A DNA stretch of 64,000 bases from positions 1,302,001 through 1,366,000 of the forward strand of contig NZ_CP159829.1 of assembly GCF_047730065.1 (NCBI RefSeq), given 5' to 3'. Numbering within the stretch: position 1 is the stretch's first letter; every line of letters starts with the position of its first letter. Below the pieces are notes generated by a model. The model made no database searches. It was not told the origin of the DNA and saw only the letters and a program-made list of their open reading frames with translations. The position numbers and the translations under genes are program-made. Positions 1 through 7,387 of the stretch are shown piece after piece. Source of the stretch: Njordibacter sp028825405 (GTDB lineage Bacteria; Pseudomonadota; Gammaproteobacteria; Pseudomonadales; Balneatricaceae).

Positions 1-738
1 ACCTGTTTGGCCTACTTGGTAGTCGTTGGGCACAAAACCAGCATCGACCGCGGCACGAGATGCGCCCACGGCAGCCCCTAGTTTGTCAGCAACGCTTTCC
101 AACATTTGAAAATTTTCACCATTTTGCATACCACGACCACCAGAAATGACGATGGCTGCAGAAGTCAGCTCCACACGCTCGGTTTTTGAAGACGATAAGC
201 CAATAAAACGAGAAAGACCAGAATCAGGGCTGGCACTTACCGTTTCAATTGGAGCAGAACCACCACTTTCAGCGGCAGCGTCAAACTTGGTAATACGCAC
301 AGTGATTAACTTGATACTGTCGCTTGACTGTATTTTAGCCAAAGCATTACCCGCATAAACGGGGCGCACAAATGTATCGGCTGAGATCACTTCACTGATT
401 TCAGAAATTTGACTGACATCTAATAACGCCGCAGCACGAGGCATGAAATTTTTACCAAAGGTGGTGGCAGCGCAGAGAACGTGAGTATAATCCTGAGCAA
501 GAGAAACCACTAAGTTCGCCATGTTTTCTGCTAATAGACCTTCTAGGCTGGCGTCATTGGCAACAAGCACACGGTTTATCCCCATTATTTGAGAGGCGAC
601 CTGTGTTGCTGCCTCACAGCCGTGGCCAGCAATCAATAAGTCAATCTCACCACCGATCTGTTGGGCCGCTGTCACAGTGTGAAGGGTGGCAGCAACCAAG
701 TTGGCGTTGTCATGTTCTGCAATCACTAAAATACTCAT
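1..738 (-). CDS. etfA: Electron transfer flavoprotein, alpha subunit (partial; C-terminus beyond left edge)
   Basis: The alpha subunit of ETF is the FAD-carrying soluble carrier that takes electrons from acyl-CoA and dimethylglycine/sarcosine dehydrogenases and passes them to ETF-quinone oxidoreductase. The protein begins MSILVIAEHDN, the usual start of the family, and 246 codons are visible without a stop. The C-terminal FAD-binding part is mostly outside the window. The start ATG (736-738) is preceded by a perfect AAGGAG six bases upstream, which overlaps the etfB stop codon (TAAGGAG), so the two subunits are very likely translated together. The gap to etfB is 10 bp. The recognisable order with etfB makes the call firm. 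Confidence 0.95.
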   Translation of the reverse strand, partial: MSILVIAEHDNANLVAATLHTVTAAQQIGGEIDLLIAGHGCEAATQVASQIMGINRVLVANDASLEGLLAENMANLVVSLAQDYTHVLCAATTFGKNFMPRAAALLDVSQISEISEVISADTFVRPVYAGNALAKIQSSDSIKLITVRITKFDAAAESGGSAPIETVSASPDSGLSRFIGLSSSKTERVELTSAAIVISGGRGMQNGENFQMLESVADKLGAAVGASRAAVDAGFVPNDYQVGQTG

Positions 739-748
739 AATCAACTCC

Positions 749-1498
749 TTAAATAACCTTGGCTTCGTTGCGCAACTTTTCTACCAATTCACCCACTGTT
801 TCAACGATAATCCCCGCTGCTCGGGCAGGCGGTTCCATCACTTCAAGAGTCGTCAGGCGATTAGCTGTGTCTAAGCCTAAGTCTGCTAGTTCGATCTTAT
901 CAAGTGGCTTACGCTTGGCTTTCATGACATTGGGTAAAGACGCATAACGTGGCTCATTTAAGCGCAGGTCTGCAGAGATTACCGCAGGCATATTAACGTT
1001 AATAACTTCGATACCGGCGTCCACTTCACGCGTCACTTGAGCCGTACCATCAACAAGTTCTAGTTTTGAGGCAAAAGTGGCTTGTGGCCAATCTAGCAGG
1101 GCAGAAAGCATCTGCCCAGTTTGGTTACACTCGTCATCAATGGCCTGTTTGCCCACCAAAACCAAATCGGGATTTTCTTTTTCGACAATGGCCTTAATCA
1201 CCTTAGCAAGAGCCAATGGCTCTAAAACTTCTTCAGTAAGCACCAAAATAGCACGATCGGCGCCAAGTGCTAGAGCGTTACGGAGGGTTTCTTCAGACTT
1301 GGCCGCACCAATAGAGAGAGCCACCACTTCCTCAATGGCACCAGATTCACGCAGGCGAATAGCTTCTTCAACCGCATTTTCACAAAATGGATTCATGGTC
1401 ATCTTGGCATTCGTTAGGTCGATACCTGATTTGTCTGCCTTAACACGGGCCTTAACCTGAGGGTCTAACACACGTTTTATGCCAACTAAAACTTTCAT
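749..1498 (-). CDS. etfB: Electron transfer flavoprotein, beta subunit
   Basis: The beta subunit of ETF binds AMP and docks the partner dehydrogenases. The 249-residue product has the expected family length, begins MKVLVGIKRV, and carries the ETF-beta signature DLRLNEPRYASLPNVMKAK near residues 185-203. Two in-frame ATGs exist at 1504 and 1498. I prefer 1498 because the purine-rich AAGAGAG lies 9 bases before it but only 3 before 1504, and because MKVLVGIKRV is the conserved start. It lies between the dimethylglycine dehydrogenase-like gene and etfA on the same strand, consistent with a dehydrogenase plus acceptor unit. Confidence 0.96.
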   Translation of the reverse strand: MKVLVGIKRVLDPQVKARVKADKSGIDLTNAKMTMNPFCENAVEEAIRLRESGAIEEVVALSIGAAKSEETLRNALALGADRAILVLTEEVLEPLALAKVIKAIVEKENPDLVLVGKQAIDDECNQTGQMLSALLDWPQATFASKLELVDGTAQVTREVDAGIEVINVNMPAVISADLRLNEPRYASLPNVMKAKRKPLDKIELADLGLDTANRLTTLEVMEPPARAAGIIVETVGELVEKLRNEAKVI

Positions 1499-1694
1499 GG
1501 ACATGATCTCTCTTAAATATAAATATTAAGTATAAGTATAAATTCAAATTCTAGAGCTAGCTTTTGCTAACACTAATGAAAGCAGGAAGTTTAAACCTGC
1601 TCACCAAGAAGTCAACGCTACTTCAGATAAAAACTAAAGGGCCGGCTTGTTAACTCACTTGACCCATGACAGTGACTATTATTGCGGCAACTGA

Positions 1695-4220
1695 TTAAGC
1701 ACGCAATTTAACGTTTGTTGGGTCGAAAGGAGACTCTTCAACCACGGTTGCCTTGTACATCTCTCCCAGAATTTCAATCTCGAGTTCGGTTCCAATAATA
1801 GCTAACTCTGGCTCAACCATGCCGAGGGCGAGAGACTTGCCAACACGCCAGCCATAGCCACCTGAAGTGGCTCGACCAACGACCTCCCCATTTTTGTAAA
1901 TGGCTTCAGAACCACGCGCATCTGCATCAGTAACGCCATGAACTTCGATGGTGGCAAAGGCATTTTCAGCCCCCCGTTCCTGCCAAGCTTGTAAGGCTTT
2001 TTTGCCAATGAAATCGCCTTCTTTATCGAGTCGAACAAAACGATCTAAAGCAGATTCCATCGCTGAGTATTCAATAGACATCTCACGAGGGATTAGACGG
2101 TAAGATTTCTCTATACGCATACTATCCATGGCGCGAATACCAAAAGGCTTAATGTCAAATTCAGCACCTGCTTTCATCACTTCATCAAAGATATAGTTTT
2201 GCATCTCAATAGGATGATGAAGTTCCCATCCTAATTCACCTACAAAGTTAACTCGCAAGGCTTCAGCGGTGGCATAACCCACGTTGATCTTTTTACCTGT
2301 TAACCATTTGAAGCTGTCGTTAGCCAAGTCTGTGTCAGTTAACTTTTGCAATACTTCGCGTGAACGGGGGCCAGCTAATACAAGCACACCTGTATTGGTG
2401 GTAACACGTTGAACGTCAACACTACCATCGGTGGGTTTAAGTTTGAACAAGTAATCGTGATCATGGGTCTCAAATGCACCTGCGGAAACGAGGTAGTAAC
2501 TCTGCGGGCCCGTTTTGTAAACGGTAAATTCAGCTCGTACTCCCCCATTGAGCGTTAACATGTGCACAAGGGAAATGCGGCCAATCGTTTTTGGCACTTT
2601 GTTAGCAAAAATATACTCTAGCCATGCCTCTGCACCCGGTCCTTTAACAATTGCTTTGGCAAAAGCAGACATGTCTAATAAGCCCACTTTTTCAGTCACA
2701 TGTCGACACTCGTTACCAACAAACTCATGGTAATTAGAACGACGGAATGAATTTTTTTCGACAATGGGACCACCGTCAAGAGGTTCGGAAAAGTTTTGGT
2801 TCCATAACACTTGATCAACCTTATCGGTGGCTAGCTCCTCAGCACTCAATGCGTAGTCTTTGGAGGGTAAGAACCAGTTAGGGCGTTCCCACCCATAAAC
2901 ACTGCCAAACACCGCGCCTAGGGCTTTCATGCGGTCATAACATGGTGTGGTCTTTAGGGGGCGAGCAGCTTCACGCTCTTCGTCTGGGTAGTGTGTCGTG
3001 AATACGTTAGAGTAGGCTTCCTCATTCTTTTCCTTCAAGTAACCGCGGGTTGCGTAGGGCCCGAAACGACGTGGATCTACACCCATCATATCAACCGTGG
3101 GTTCTCCATCGATCATCCATTCTGCTAATTGCCAGCCAGCACCACCTGCAGCAGTTATACCAAACGAATGGCCTTCGTTAAGCCAAAAGTTTTTAAGACC
3201 TGGGGCAGGACCGACAATGGGATTGCCATCTGGAGTATAAGCAATGGCCCCGTTATAAACCTTTTTAACCCCCACTTCTGCAAATGCAGGTACACGATTC
3301 ATGCAAAATTCGATATGAGGCATTAAACGATCTAATTCTTCGTTAAATAGCTCGTATTCACAGTCATCTGTGGGACCATCCACGTAAACGCAAGGTGCTC
3401 CTTTTTCGTATGGCCCTAATAATAGGCCTCCAGCTTCTTCGCGTAAATAGTAGCCGCCATCAGATTCACGCAAAACACCCATCTCAGGCAAACCTAATTT
3501 CTTTCTTTCTAAAATAGCAGGGTGGGGTTCAGTCACAATAAACTGATGCTCAACGGGAATAACAGGAATATCTAAACCGACCATTTCACCTGTTTTACGA
3601 GCAAAACTGCCAGTACATGACACAACATGTTCACAACTAATGTCCCCTTTATCCGTTTTCACAATCCAAGTGTGATCGACTTGTTGTTCAATCCCCATAA
3701 CCTTAGTAAAGCGGTAGATCTCAGCACCCATATCACGGGCTCCCTTACAAAGGGCTTGAGTCAGATCTGCGGGCTGTATATAGCCATCATCTGGATGTTG
3801 AATTGCGCCGAGTAAACCCTCCGTGTTGCAAAGAGGCCAAACTTCTTTCACTTGCTCAGGAGTAAGAAACTTAGTTTTTACACCAACAGTTTTAGCGACC
3901 CCTGCATAGTATTTGTATTCATCCATGCGATATTCACAGTTGGCCAGGCGAATATTAGAGACCACTGAAAAACCCACGTTCATGCCTGTTTCTGTTTGCA
4001 ACTCATGATAAAAGTTAACAGAGTACTGATGCAGCTTGCCGACAGAGTAACTCATGTTAAAAAGAGGTAGCAAACCTGCAGCGTGCCATGTTGACCCGGA
4101 GGTTAGTTCCTTACGCTCAACCATAACGACGTCAGTCCAACCTTTTTTGGCTAAATGATACAAAGTACCTGCGCCTACAACACCACCGCCTATGACGACG
4201 ACTTTAGCAGAAGATTTCAT
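1695..4220 (-). CDS. Dimethylglycine/sarcosine dehydrogenase-like flavoprotein (DAO plus GcvT domains)
   Basis: This predicted N-demethylating dehydrogenase has 841 residues. An N-terminal FAD-dependent oxidoreductase (DAO) domain opens with the dinucleotide fold VVVIGGGVVGAG and continues to SGSTWHAAGL, whose His matches the residue carrying covalent FAD in dimethylglycine dehydrogenase. From about residue 420 to the end it is an aminomethyltransferase (GcvT)-like, folate-binding module. The family converts dimethylglycine or sarcosine with transfer of the one-carbon unit to tetrahydrofolate and of electrons to ETF, and etfBA lie directly downstream. I chose ATG 4218-4220 because GGGAG lies about 10 bases upstream; a longer reading to 4292 lacks such a site. 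The substrate (dimethylglycine, sarcosine or a related N-methyl amine) is inferred from the family only. Confidence 0.85.
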   Translation of the reverse strand: MKSSAKVVVIGGGVVGAGTLYHLAKKGWTDVVMVERKELTSGSTWHAAGLLPLFNMSYSVGKLHQYSVNFYHELQTETGMNVGFSVVSNIRLANCEYRMDEYKYYAGVAKTVGVKTKFLTPEQVKEVWPLCNTEGLLGAIQHPDDGYIQPADLTQALCKGARDMGAEIYRFTKVMGIEQQVDHTWIVKTDKGDISCEHVVSCTGSFARKTGEMVGLDIPVIPVEHQFIVTEPHPAILERKKLGLPEMGVLRESDGGYYLREEAGGLLLGPYEKGAPCVYVDGPTDDCEYELFNEELDRLMPHIEFCMNRVPAFAEVGVKKVYNGAIAYTPDGNPIVGPAPGLKNFWLNEGHSFGITAAGGAGWQLAEWMIDGEPTVDMMGVDPRRFGPYATRGYLKEKNEEAYSNVFTTHYPDEEREAARPLKTTPCYDRMKALGAVFGSVYGWERPNWFLPSKDYALSAEELATDKVDQVLWNQNFSEPLDGGPIVEKNSFRRSNYHEFVGNECRHVTEKVGLLDMSAFAKAIVKGPGAEAWLEYIFANKVPKTIGRISLVHMLTLNGGVRAEFTVYKTGPQSYYLVSAGAFETHDHDYLFKLKPTDGSVDVQRVTTNTGVLVLAGPRSREVLQKLTDTDLANDSFKWLTGKKINVGYATAEALRVNFVGELGWELHHPIEMQNYIFDEVMKAGAEFDIKPFGIRAMDSMRIEKSYRLIPREMSIEYSAMESALDRFVRLDKEGDFIGKKALQAWQERGAENAFATIEVHGVTDADARGSEAIYKNGEVVGRATSGGYGWRVGKSLALGMVEPELAIIGTELEIEILGEMYKATVVEESPFDPTNVKLRA

Positions 4221-4271
4221 GTGTGCTTGCTCCCGGAGAAAGGGTAGATGGCCCACAGTGCTCGATTGCCT

Positions 4272-4303
4272 ATGGGTGAAAATAATGAGCAAATTTTACC
4301 CAT
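4272..4303. promoter_or_regulatory. Inverted repeat, candidate operator upstream of the dehydrogenase-etf unit
   Basis: The arms ATGGGTGAAAAT (4272-4283) and ATTTTACCCAT (4293-4303) are inverted copies apart from one extra base, separated by 9 bases. The element starts about 50 bp upstream of the dehydrogenase start codon. There is no T-run on either side, so an operator is more likely than a terminator. The binding protein is unknown. Confidence 0.35.
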
Positions 4304-4388
4304 GGGTCATGGTACTCACTTGTCAAAAAGCGACGCACACTAACGAAGCACGAGACGCCTTGGGAACATTGTCTTAAGGCCAAAAGAT

Positions 4389-4412
4389 AAAGTAGCCAAT
4401 TTTATCTACTTT
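4389..4412. promoter_or_regulatory. Second inverted repeat in the same intergenic region
   Basis: Perfect 7-bp arms AAAGTAG (4389-4395) and CTACTTT (4406-4412) flank a 10-bp A/T-rich spacer. The position between divergent genes makes an operator possible. The short arms could also occur by chance in A/T-rich sequence. Confidence 0.25.
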
Positions 4413-4799
4413 GGACCAATAATTGTGCTTGGTAATGGTTCAATATAATGTCACTCTTGGTTGCTTTATTCTGCTCTAGTACAGGGCTTTTGTGGCGTTT
4501 GCAGCAGCTTGGTTATTGATACCCAGAATGCTTCGATAATCTCGCCAAATAAAACAATAATAAATGAGCATTATGGCTTTAAACTAACTCATATGGTGGT
4601 TTAAAAAAAACCACTGCTGGGTTTATGGATCAGCTTAAGAGACTGTTTATGTGACTTGTTTGACGCTCTTGGGATCCAAGTTAACTAATTTCAGATAGGG
4701 GCTTGAAAACTAAGAATTCTCTACTAAAGTTAGCATTAACTGTGTTTTGTCATTGCTTAATAATTAGTTTCTCTAAACCAATCTATCAATGGTTAACCC

Positions 4800-5147
4800 A
4801 TGCAACCAGTCTACTCACAATTACTGTCCAGTTATAGCATCAACGATCAAGTGAATATGCACCAAGTGGGTGGGCACGAATTCAAAATAGCCTGCCAGTA
4901 TGAATATCAACAAAGTTATGTTCGAGCTCAGTTCTGGTACCAAACGGCGGCAAAAAAAGGGCATAGCCAAGCGCAAAATAACCTTGCGGTCATGTATGCT
5001 TTAGGCCGAGTAGAGGATGCGGCACCTTTAGATGCCCTTGATTGGCTTTTAAAAGCTGCAGCGCAAGGCGATGTAAAAGCTGAAAGCAATTTGAATTGTT
5101 TGCAAATAAGCAACGAAGCTTTGGGCAAACAGAGCTTTGTTATCTAA
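4800..5147 (+). CDS. Small Sel1-like (TPR-type) repeat protein
   Basis: This is a 115-residue protein with two Sel1-type helical repeats. The first, near residues 43-70, has the pattern YQTAAKKGHSQAQNNLAVMY. The second, near residues 78-100, contains WLLKAAAQGDVKAESNL. Such repeats form protein-protein interaction scaffolds; no enzyme domain, signal peptide or membrane segment is visible. There is no clear ribosome binding site before ATG 4800 or before the internal ATG 4857, so the start is uncertain. It lies 85 bp upstream of trpS on the same strand but a separate promoter may lie between them. The partner is unknown. Confidence 0.65.
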   Translation: MQPVYSQLLSSYSINDQVNMHQVGGHEFKIACQYEYQQSYVRAQFWYQTAAKKGHSQAQNNLAVMYALGRVEDAAPLDALDWLLKAAAQGDVKAESNLNCLQISNEALGKQSFVI

Positions 5148-5171
5148 CTTTTCAGATCTCTTGTGCAGGGC

Positions 5172-5200
5172 TAACACAGGCGTATTGGGCTGTGTATAAT
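5172..5200 (+). promoter_or_regulatory. Possible sigma-70 promoter for trpS
   Basis: A perfect TATAAT lies at 5195-5200, 33 bp upstream of the trpS start. The hexamer TAACAC at 5172-5177, with 17-bp spacing, is only a weak -35 match. The call rests on the -10 box and its position. Confidence 0.35.
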
Positions 5201-5232
5201 ACCTCCTTAATTCGCCACAATAGATCCAAGCA

Positions 5233-6555
5233 ATGCAAGCCAAACAACGTGTGCTCACAGGCATTACCACGACCGGAACACCGCATCTAGGCAATTACTT
5301 AGGCGCACTTAAACCCGCAGTGGCAGCTAGCCAGCAAATTGACACCGACAGTTTTTATTTTTTAGCTGATTACCATGCACTCATTAAATGCCAAGATCCA
5401 CAAACAGTTCATCGTTCTGGGCGTGAAATTGCTGCAATATGGTTAGCCTTAGGTCTCGACACTGATAAGGCTACGTTTTATCGACAATCAGATATTCCTG
5501 AAATCCCTCAGTTAGCATGGTTTTTAACCTGCATGACGGGTAAAGGGATGATGAATAGGGCTCATGCCTATAAGGCTTCTGTAGACGAGAATCAACGCCA
5601 ATTAAACTCTGACTTAGATCAGGGTATCAGTATGGGTTTATATAGTTACCCCATACTAATGGCGGCTGACATTTTAATGTTCAATGCCCATCACATTCCT
5701 GTCGGTAAAGATCAAATTCAACATATTGAAATGTGTCGTGACATTGCCATGCGCTTTAATCACACCTATGGTGAGCACTTTGTGTTGCCAGAAGCGATGG
5801 TTGATGAAGGCGAACCCAAGGTTCTATCAGGCCTTGATGGGCGTAAAATGAGTAAAAGTTACGGCAATATTATTCCGTTATTTGCCCCAGCTGATGAACT
5901 CAAAAAGCTTATTTCTCAAATCACCACCAATAGCTTACAACCGGGGGAAGCCAAAGACCCAGACAGCTGCACTTTGTTTGAAATTTATAGCGCCTTTGCC
6001 AGCCCTGAAGAAACGCTTGTGGTAAGGCAAGCCTATGCAAATGGAATTGGTTGGGGGGACATGAAAGGTCAGTTATTTGAGTATTTAAACGACTACCTAA
6101 CGCCTGCGCGCAAGCGCTATGAGGAAATCATGACAGACCCTGCCTATATAGAGGCGGAACTGCAAAAGGGCGCAGCTAAAGCTCGAGCTCACAGCGAACC
6201 GTTTATGCAGCGCTTACGTTCGGCTGTGGGTATTATGTCTTTAGTTGGTGGTGTGGAAACCAAGACCACTGGAGTTAAAGTAAAAAAAGAGCTAAATCAA
6301 GCAGAACAAGCTAAAGTGAATGCGGGTAAAGCCAAAGCGATCGCCATTGCGAAACAAAGGGTCGAACAAGAAGCTCAACAGGTTGCCTTAGAAGTTGAAG
6401 CTTTAGTTAAGACCATTAAGTCCAGCAGTGATCCTAAAGCTGCGAGTGAGCAGGTGCTAAGGGCCTTGCAAGAAAAAGTTGGTGGTGCCAAAAAGAAAGC
6501 TAAAAAGACCCTACAACAAACCCTTGAATTGCTTAAGCAACAGTTAACTCATTAA
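5233..6555 (+). CDS. trpS: Tryptophanyl-tRNA synthetase, long form
   Basis: This class I synthetase charges tRNA-Trp. The HIGH-type motif reads PHLGN at residues 17-21 and the KMSKS motif is intact at residues 205-209. The body up to about residue 330 matches the ordinary enzyme. A further ~105 residues form a Lys/Ala/Glu-rich, probably helical C-terminal extension ending in a basic cluster. E. coli TrpRS is about 334 residues, but longer versions around 440-450 residues are known in pseudomonad-like lineages, so the extension is likely native. No strong ribosome binding site precedes ATG 5233. The stop is followed at once by an 18-bp tandem repeat array. Confidence 0.95.
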   Translation: MQAKQRVLTGITTTGTPHLGNYLGALKPAVAASQQIDTDSFYFLADYHALIKCQDPQTVHRSGREIAAIWLALGLDTDKATFYRQSDIPEIPQLAWFLTCMTGKGMMNRAHAYKASVDENQRQLNSDLDQGISMGLYSYPILMAADILMFNAHHIPVGKDQIQHIEMCRDIAMRFNHTYGEHFVLPEAMVDEGEPKVLSGLDGRKMSKSYGNIIPLFAPADELKKLISQITTNSLQPGEAKDPDSCTLFEIYSAFASPEETLVVRQAYANGIGWGDMKGQLFEYLNDYLTPARKRYEEIMTDPAYIEAELQKGAAKARAHSEPFMQRLRSAVGIMSLVGGVETKTTGVKVKKELNQAEQAKVNAGKAKAIAIAKQRVEQEAQQVALEVEALVKTIKSSSDPKAASEQVLRALQEKVGGAKKKAKKTLQQTLELLKQQLTH

Positions 6556-6557
6556 TT

Positions 6558-6672
6558 GAGTTAACTGAGTTCATAGAGTTAACTGAGTTCATAGAGTTAA
6601 CTGAGTTCATAGAGTTAACTGAGTTCATAGAGTTAACTGAGTTCATAGAGTTAACTGAGTTCATAGAGTTAA
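6558..6672. repeat. Tandem repeat, 18-bp unit, about 6.4 copies
   Basis: Six identical copies of GAGTTAACTGAGTTCATA run from 6558 to 6665, with a seventh partial copy (GAGTTAA) to 6672. The array starts 3 bp after the trpS stop, and its last bases form part of the AAGGAG ribosome binding site of the next gene. Each unit contains the palindrome GTTAAC and two related halves, GAGTTAACT and GAGTTCATA. Perfect identity of all copies implies recent expansion by slippage. Confidence 0.98.
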
Positions 6673-6685
6673 GGAGCCGCATTTG
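6671..6685 (+). promoter_or_regulatory. Ribosome binding site deciding the TTG start of pdsR
   Basis: AAGGAG (6671-6676) lies 6 bases before TTG (6683-6685). The first two bases of the site also belong to the partial last copy of the tandem repeat. Confidence 0.75.
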
Positions 6686-7387
6686 GCTAAGCACATTGTT
6701 ATTGTAGAAGATGATAGGGATCAGCGAGATAACTATCAGTTTGCCCTAGAGCAGCGAGGCTATCGCGTGACCGCCTACGCTGGCAAAGATCAGGCTGAAT
6801 TGGGCTTAAAACAAGAGCGACCTGATTTAGTCATTCTTGATATCATCATGGATGAAAACATTGATGCAGGGTTTCAGTTATGCGCCGCCTTACTTAAAAT
6901 CCACCCCGAACTGCCAGTGCTATTTTTGACAGAGCGGGTGGGCGAAATTGATCGGATTTTAGGCCTTAGAATGGGAGCTTGGGACTACCAACCCAAACCA
7001 GTCTCGTTGGATTTTTTAGCGGAGAAAGTGGCCACTCTGGTCCGCTTAAGTGATATAAGAGTAGTCACAGCCGAAATAGATGATCAAAATATAAGGGTTA
7101 TCGGGCACTTGCAGTTACTCGAAGAAAGTCGTCAGGCTAAATGGCGTGACCAAGCCATAGCCGGGCTTACATTAACTGAATTCCGTATGATTGAAGCCCT
7201 AACTCGCAGGCCTGGACATATTTTAACTTACGATACCTTAGCTCAAGCGACCCATCAACACTACGTTTCTAACAACACCATCAGCACCCATATTCGTAAT
7301 ATAAAACGCAAACTAAAAAATATTGATGCTGAATTCGATGCGGTCAAATCAGAATATGGTATGGGTTACCGCTGGTCGGAAAACTAA
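6683..7387 (+). CDS. pdsR: OmpR-type response regulator, dedicated sortase system type (PdsR-like)
   Basis: This 234-residue two-component response regulator starts with a receiver domain (acidic pair EDD at residues 9-11, phospho-acceptor Asp53 in VILDIIMDE, conserved Lys in QPKPVS). It ends with a winged-helix DNA-binding domain (about 150-232, with SNNTISTHIRNIKRKLK as recognition region). Translation starts at TTG with a perfect AAGGAG; MAKHIVIVEDD is the expected start. It overlaps the kinase gene by one base (TAATG), so the two are co-translated. Length and pairing fit the regulator of the 'proteobacterial dedicated sortase' systems that I recall from family descriptions. No sortase gene is visible here, so the system name is an inference. 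Confidence 0.8.
   Translation: MAKHIVIVEDDRDQRDNYQFALEQRGYRVTAYAGKDQAELGLKQERPDLVILDIIMDENIDAGFQLCAALLKIHPELPVLFLTERVGEIDRILGLRMGAWDYQPKPVSLDFLAEKVATLVRLSDIRVVTAEIDDQNIRVIGHLQLLEESRQAKWRDQAIAGLTLTEFRMIEALTRRPGHILTYDTLAQATHQHYVSNNTISTHIRNIKRKLKNIDAEFDAVKSEYGMGYRWSEN

Larger units (their letters stand above)
4221..4799. other. Intergenic region with two inverted repeats, no gene seen
   Basis: This 579-bp stretch separates the leftward dehydrogenase-etf unit from the rightward Sel1-trpS direction, so both promoters should lie here. Apart from the two inverted repeats listed separately, it is A/T-rich and I see no convincing open frame, RNA gene or mobile element remnant. Confidence 0.6.

Noticed and set aside
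1802..2038. Minus-strand frame inside the dimethylglycine dehydrogenase-like gene
   Set aside because: It is an out-of-frame shadow of a well-conserved coding region; the same applies to most other short frames that overlap real genes on either strand.
5300..6555. trpS as a fusion with a separate functional domain
   Set aside because: The Lys/Ala-rich C-terminal extension has no recognisable domain, and long TrpRS forms of about 440-450 residues are known in related bacteria.
6558..6672. CRISPR array
   Set aside because: The 18-bp units are directly adjacent with no spacers and no cas genes are present; it is a plain tandem repeat. The 11-bp array at 29748 fails for the same reason.
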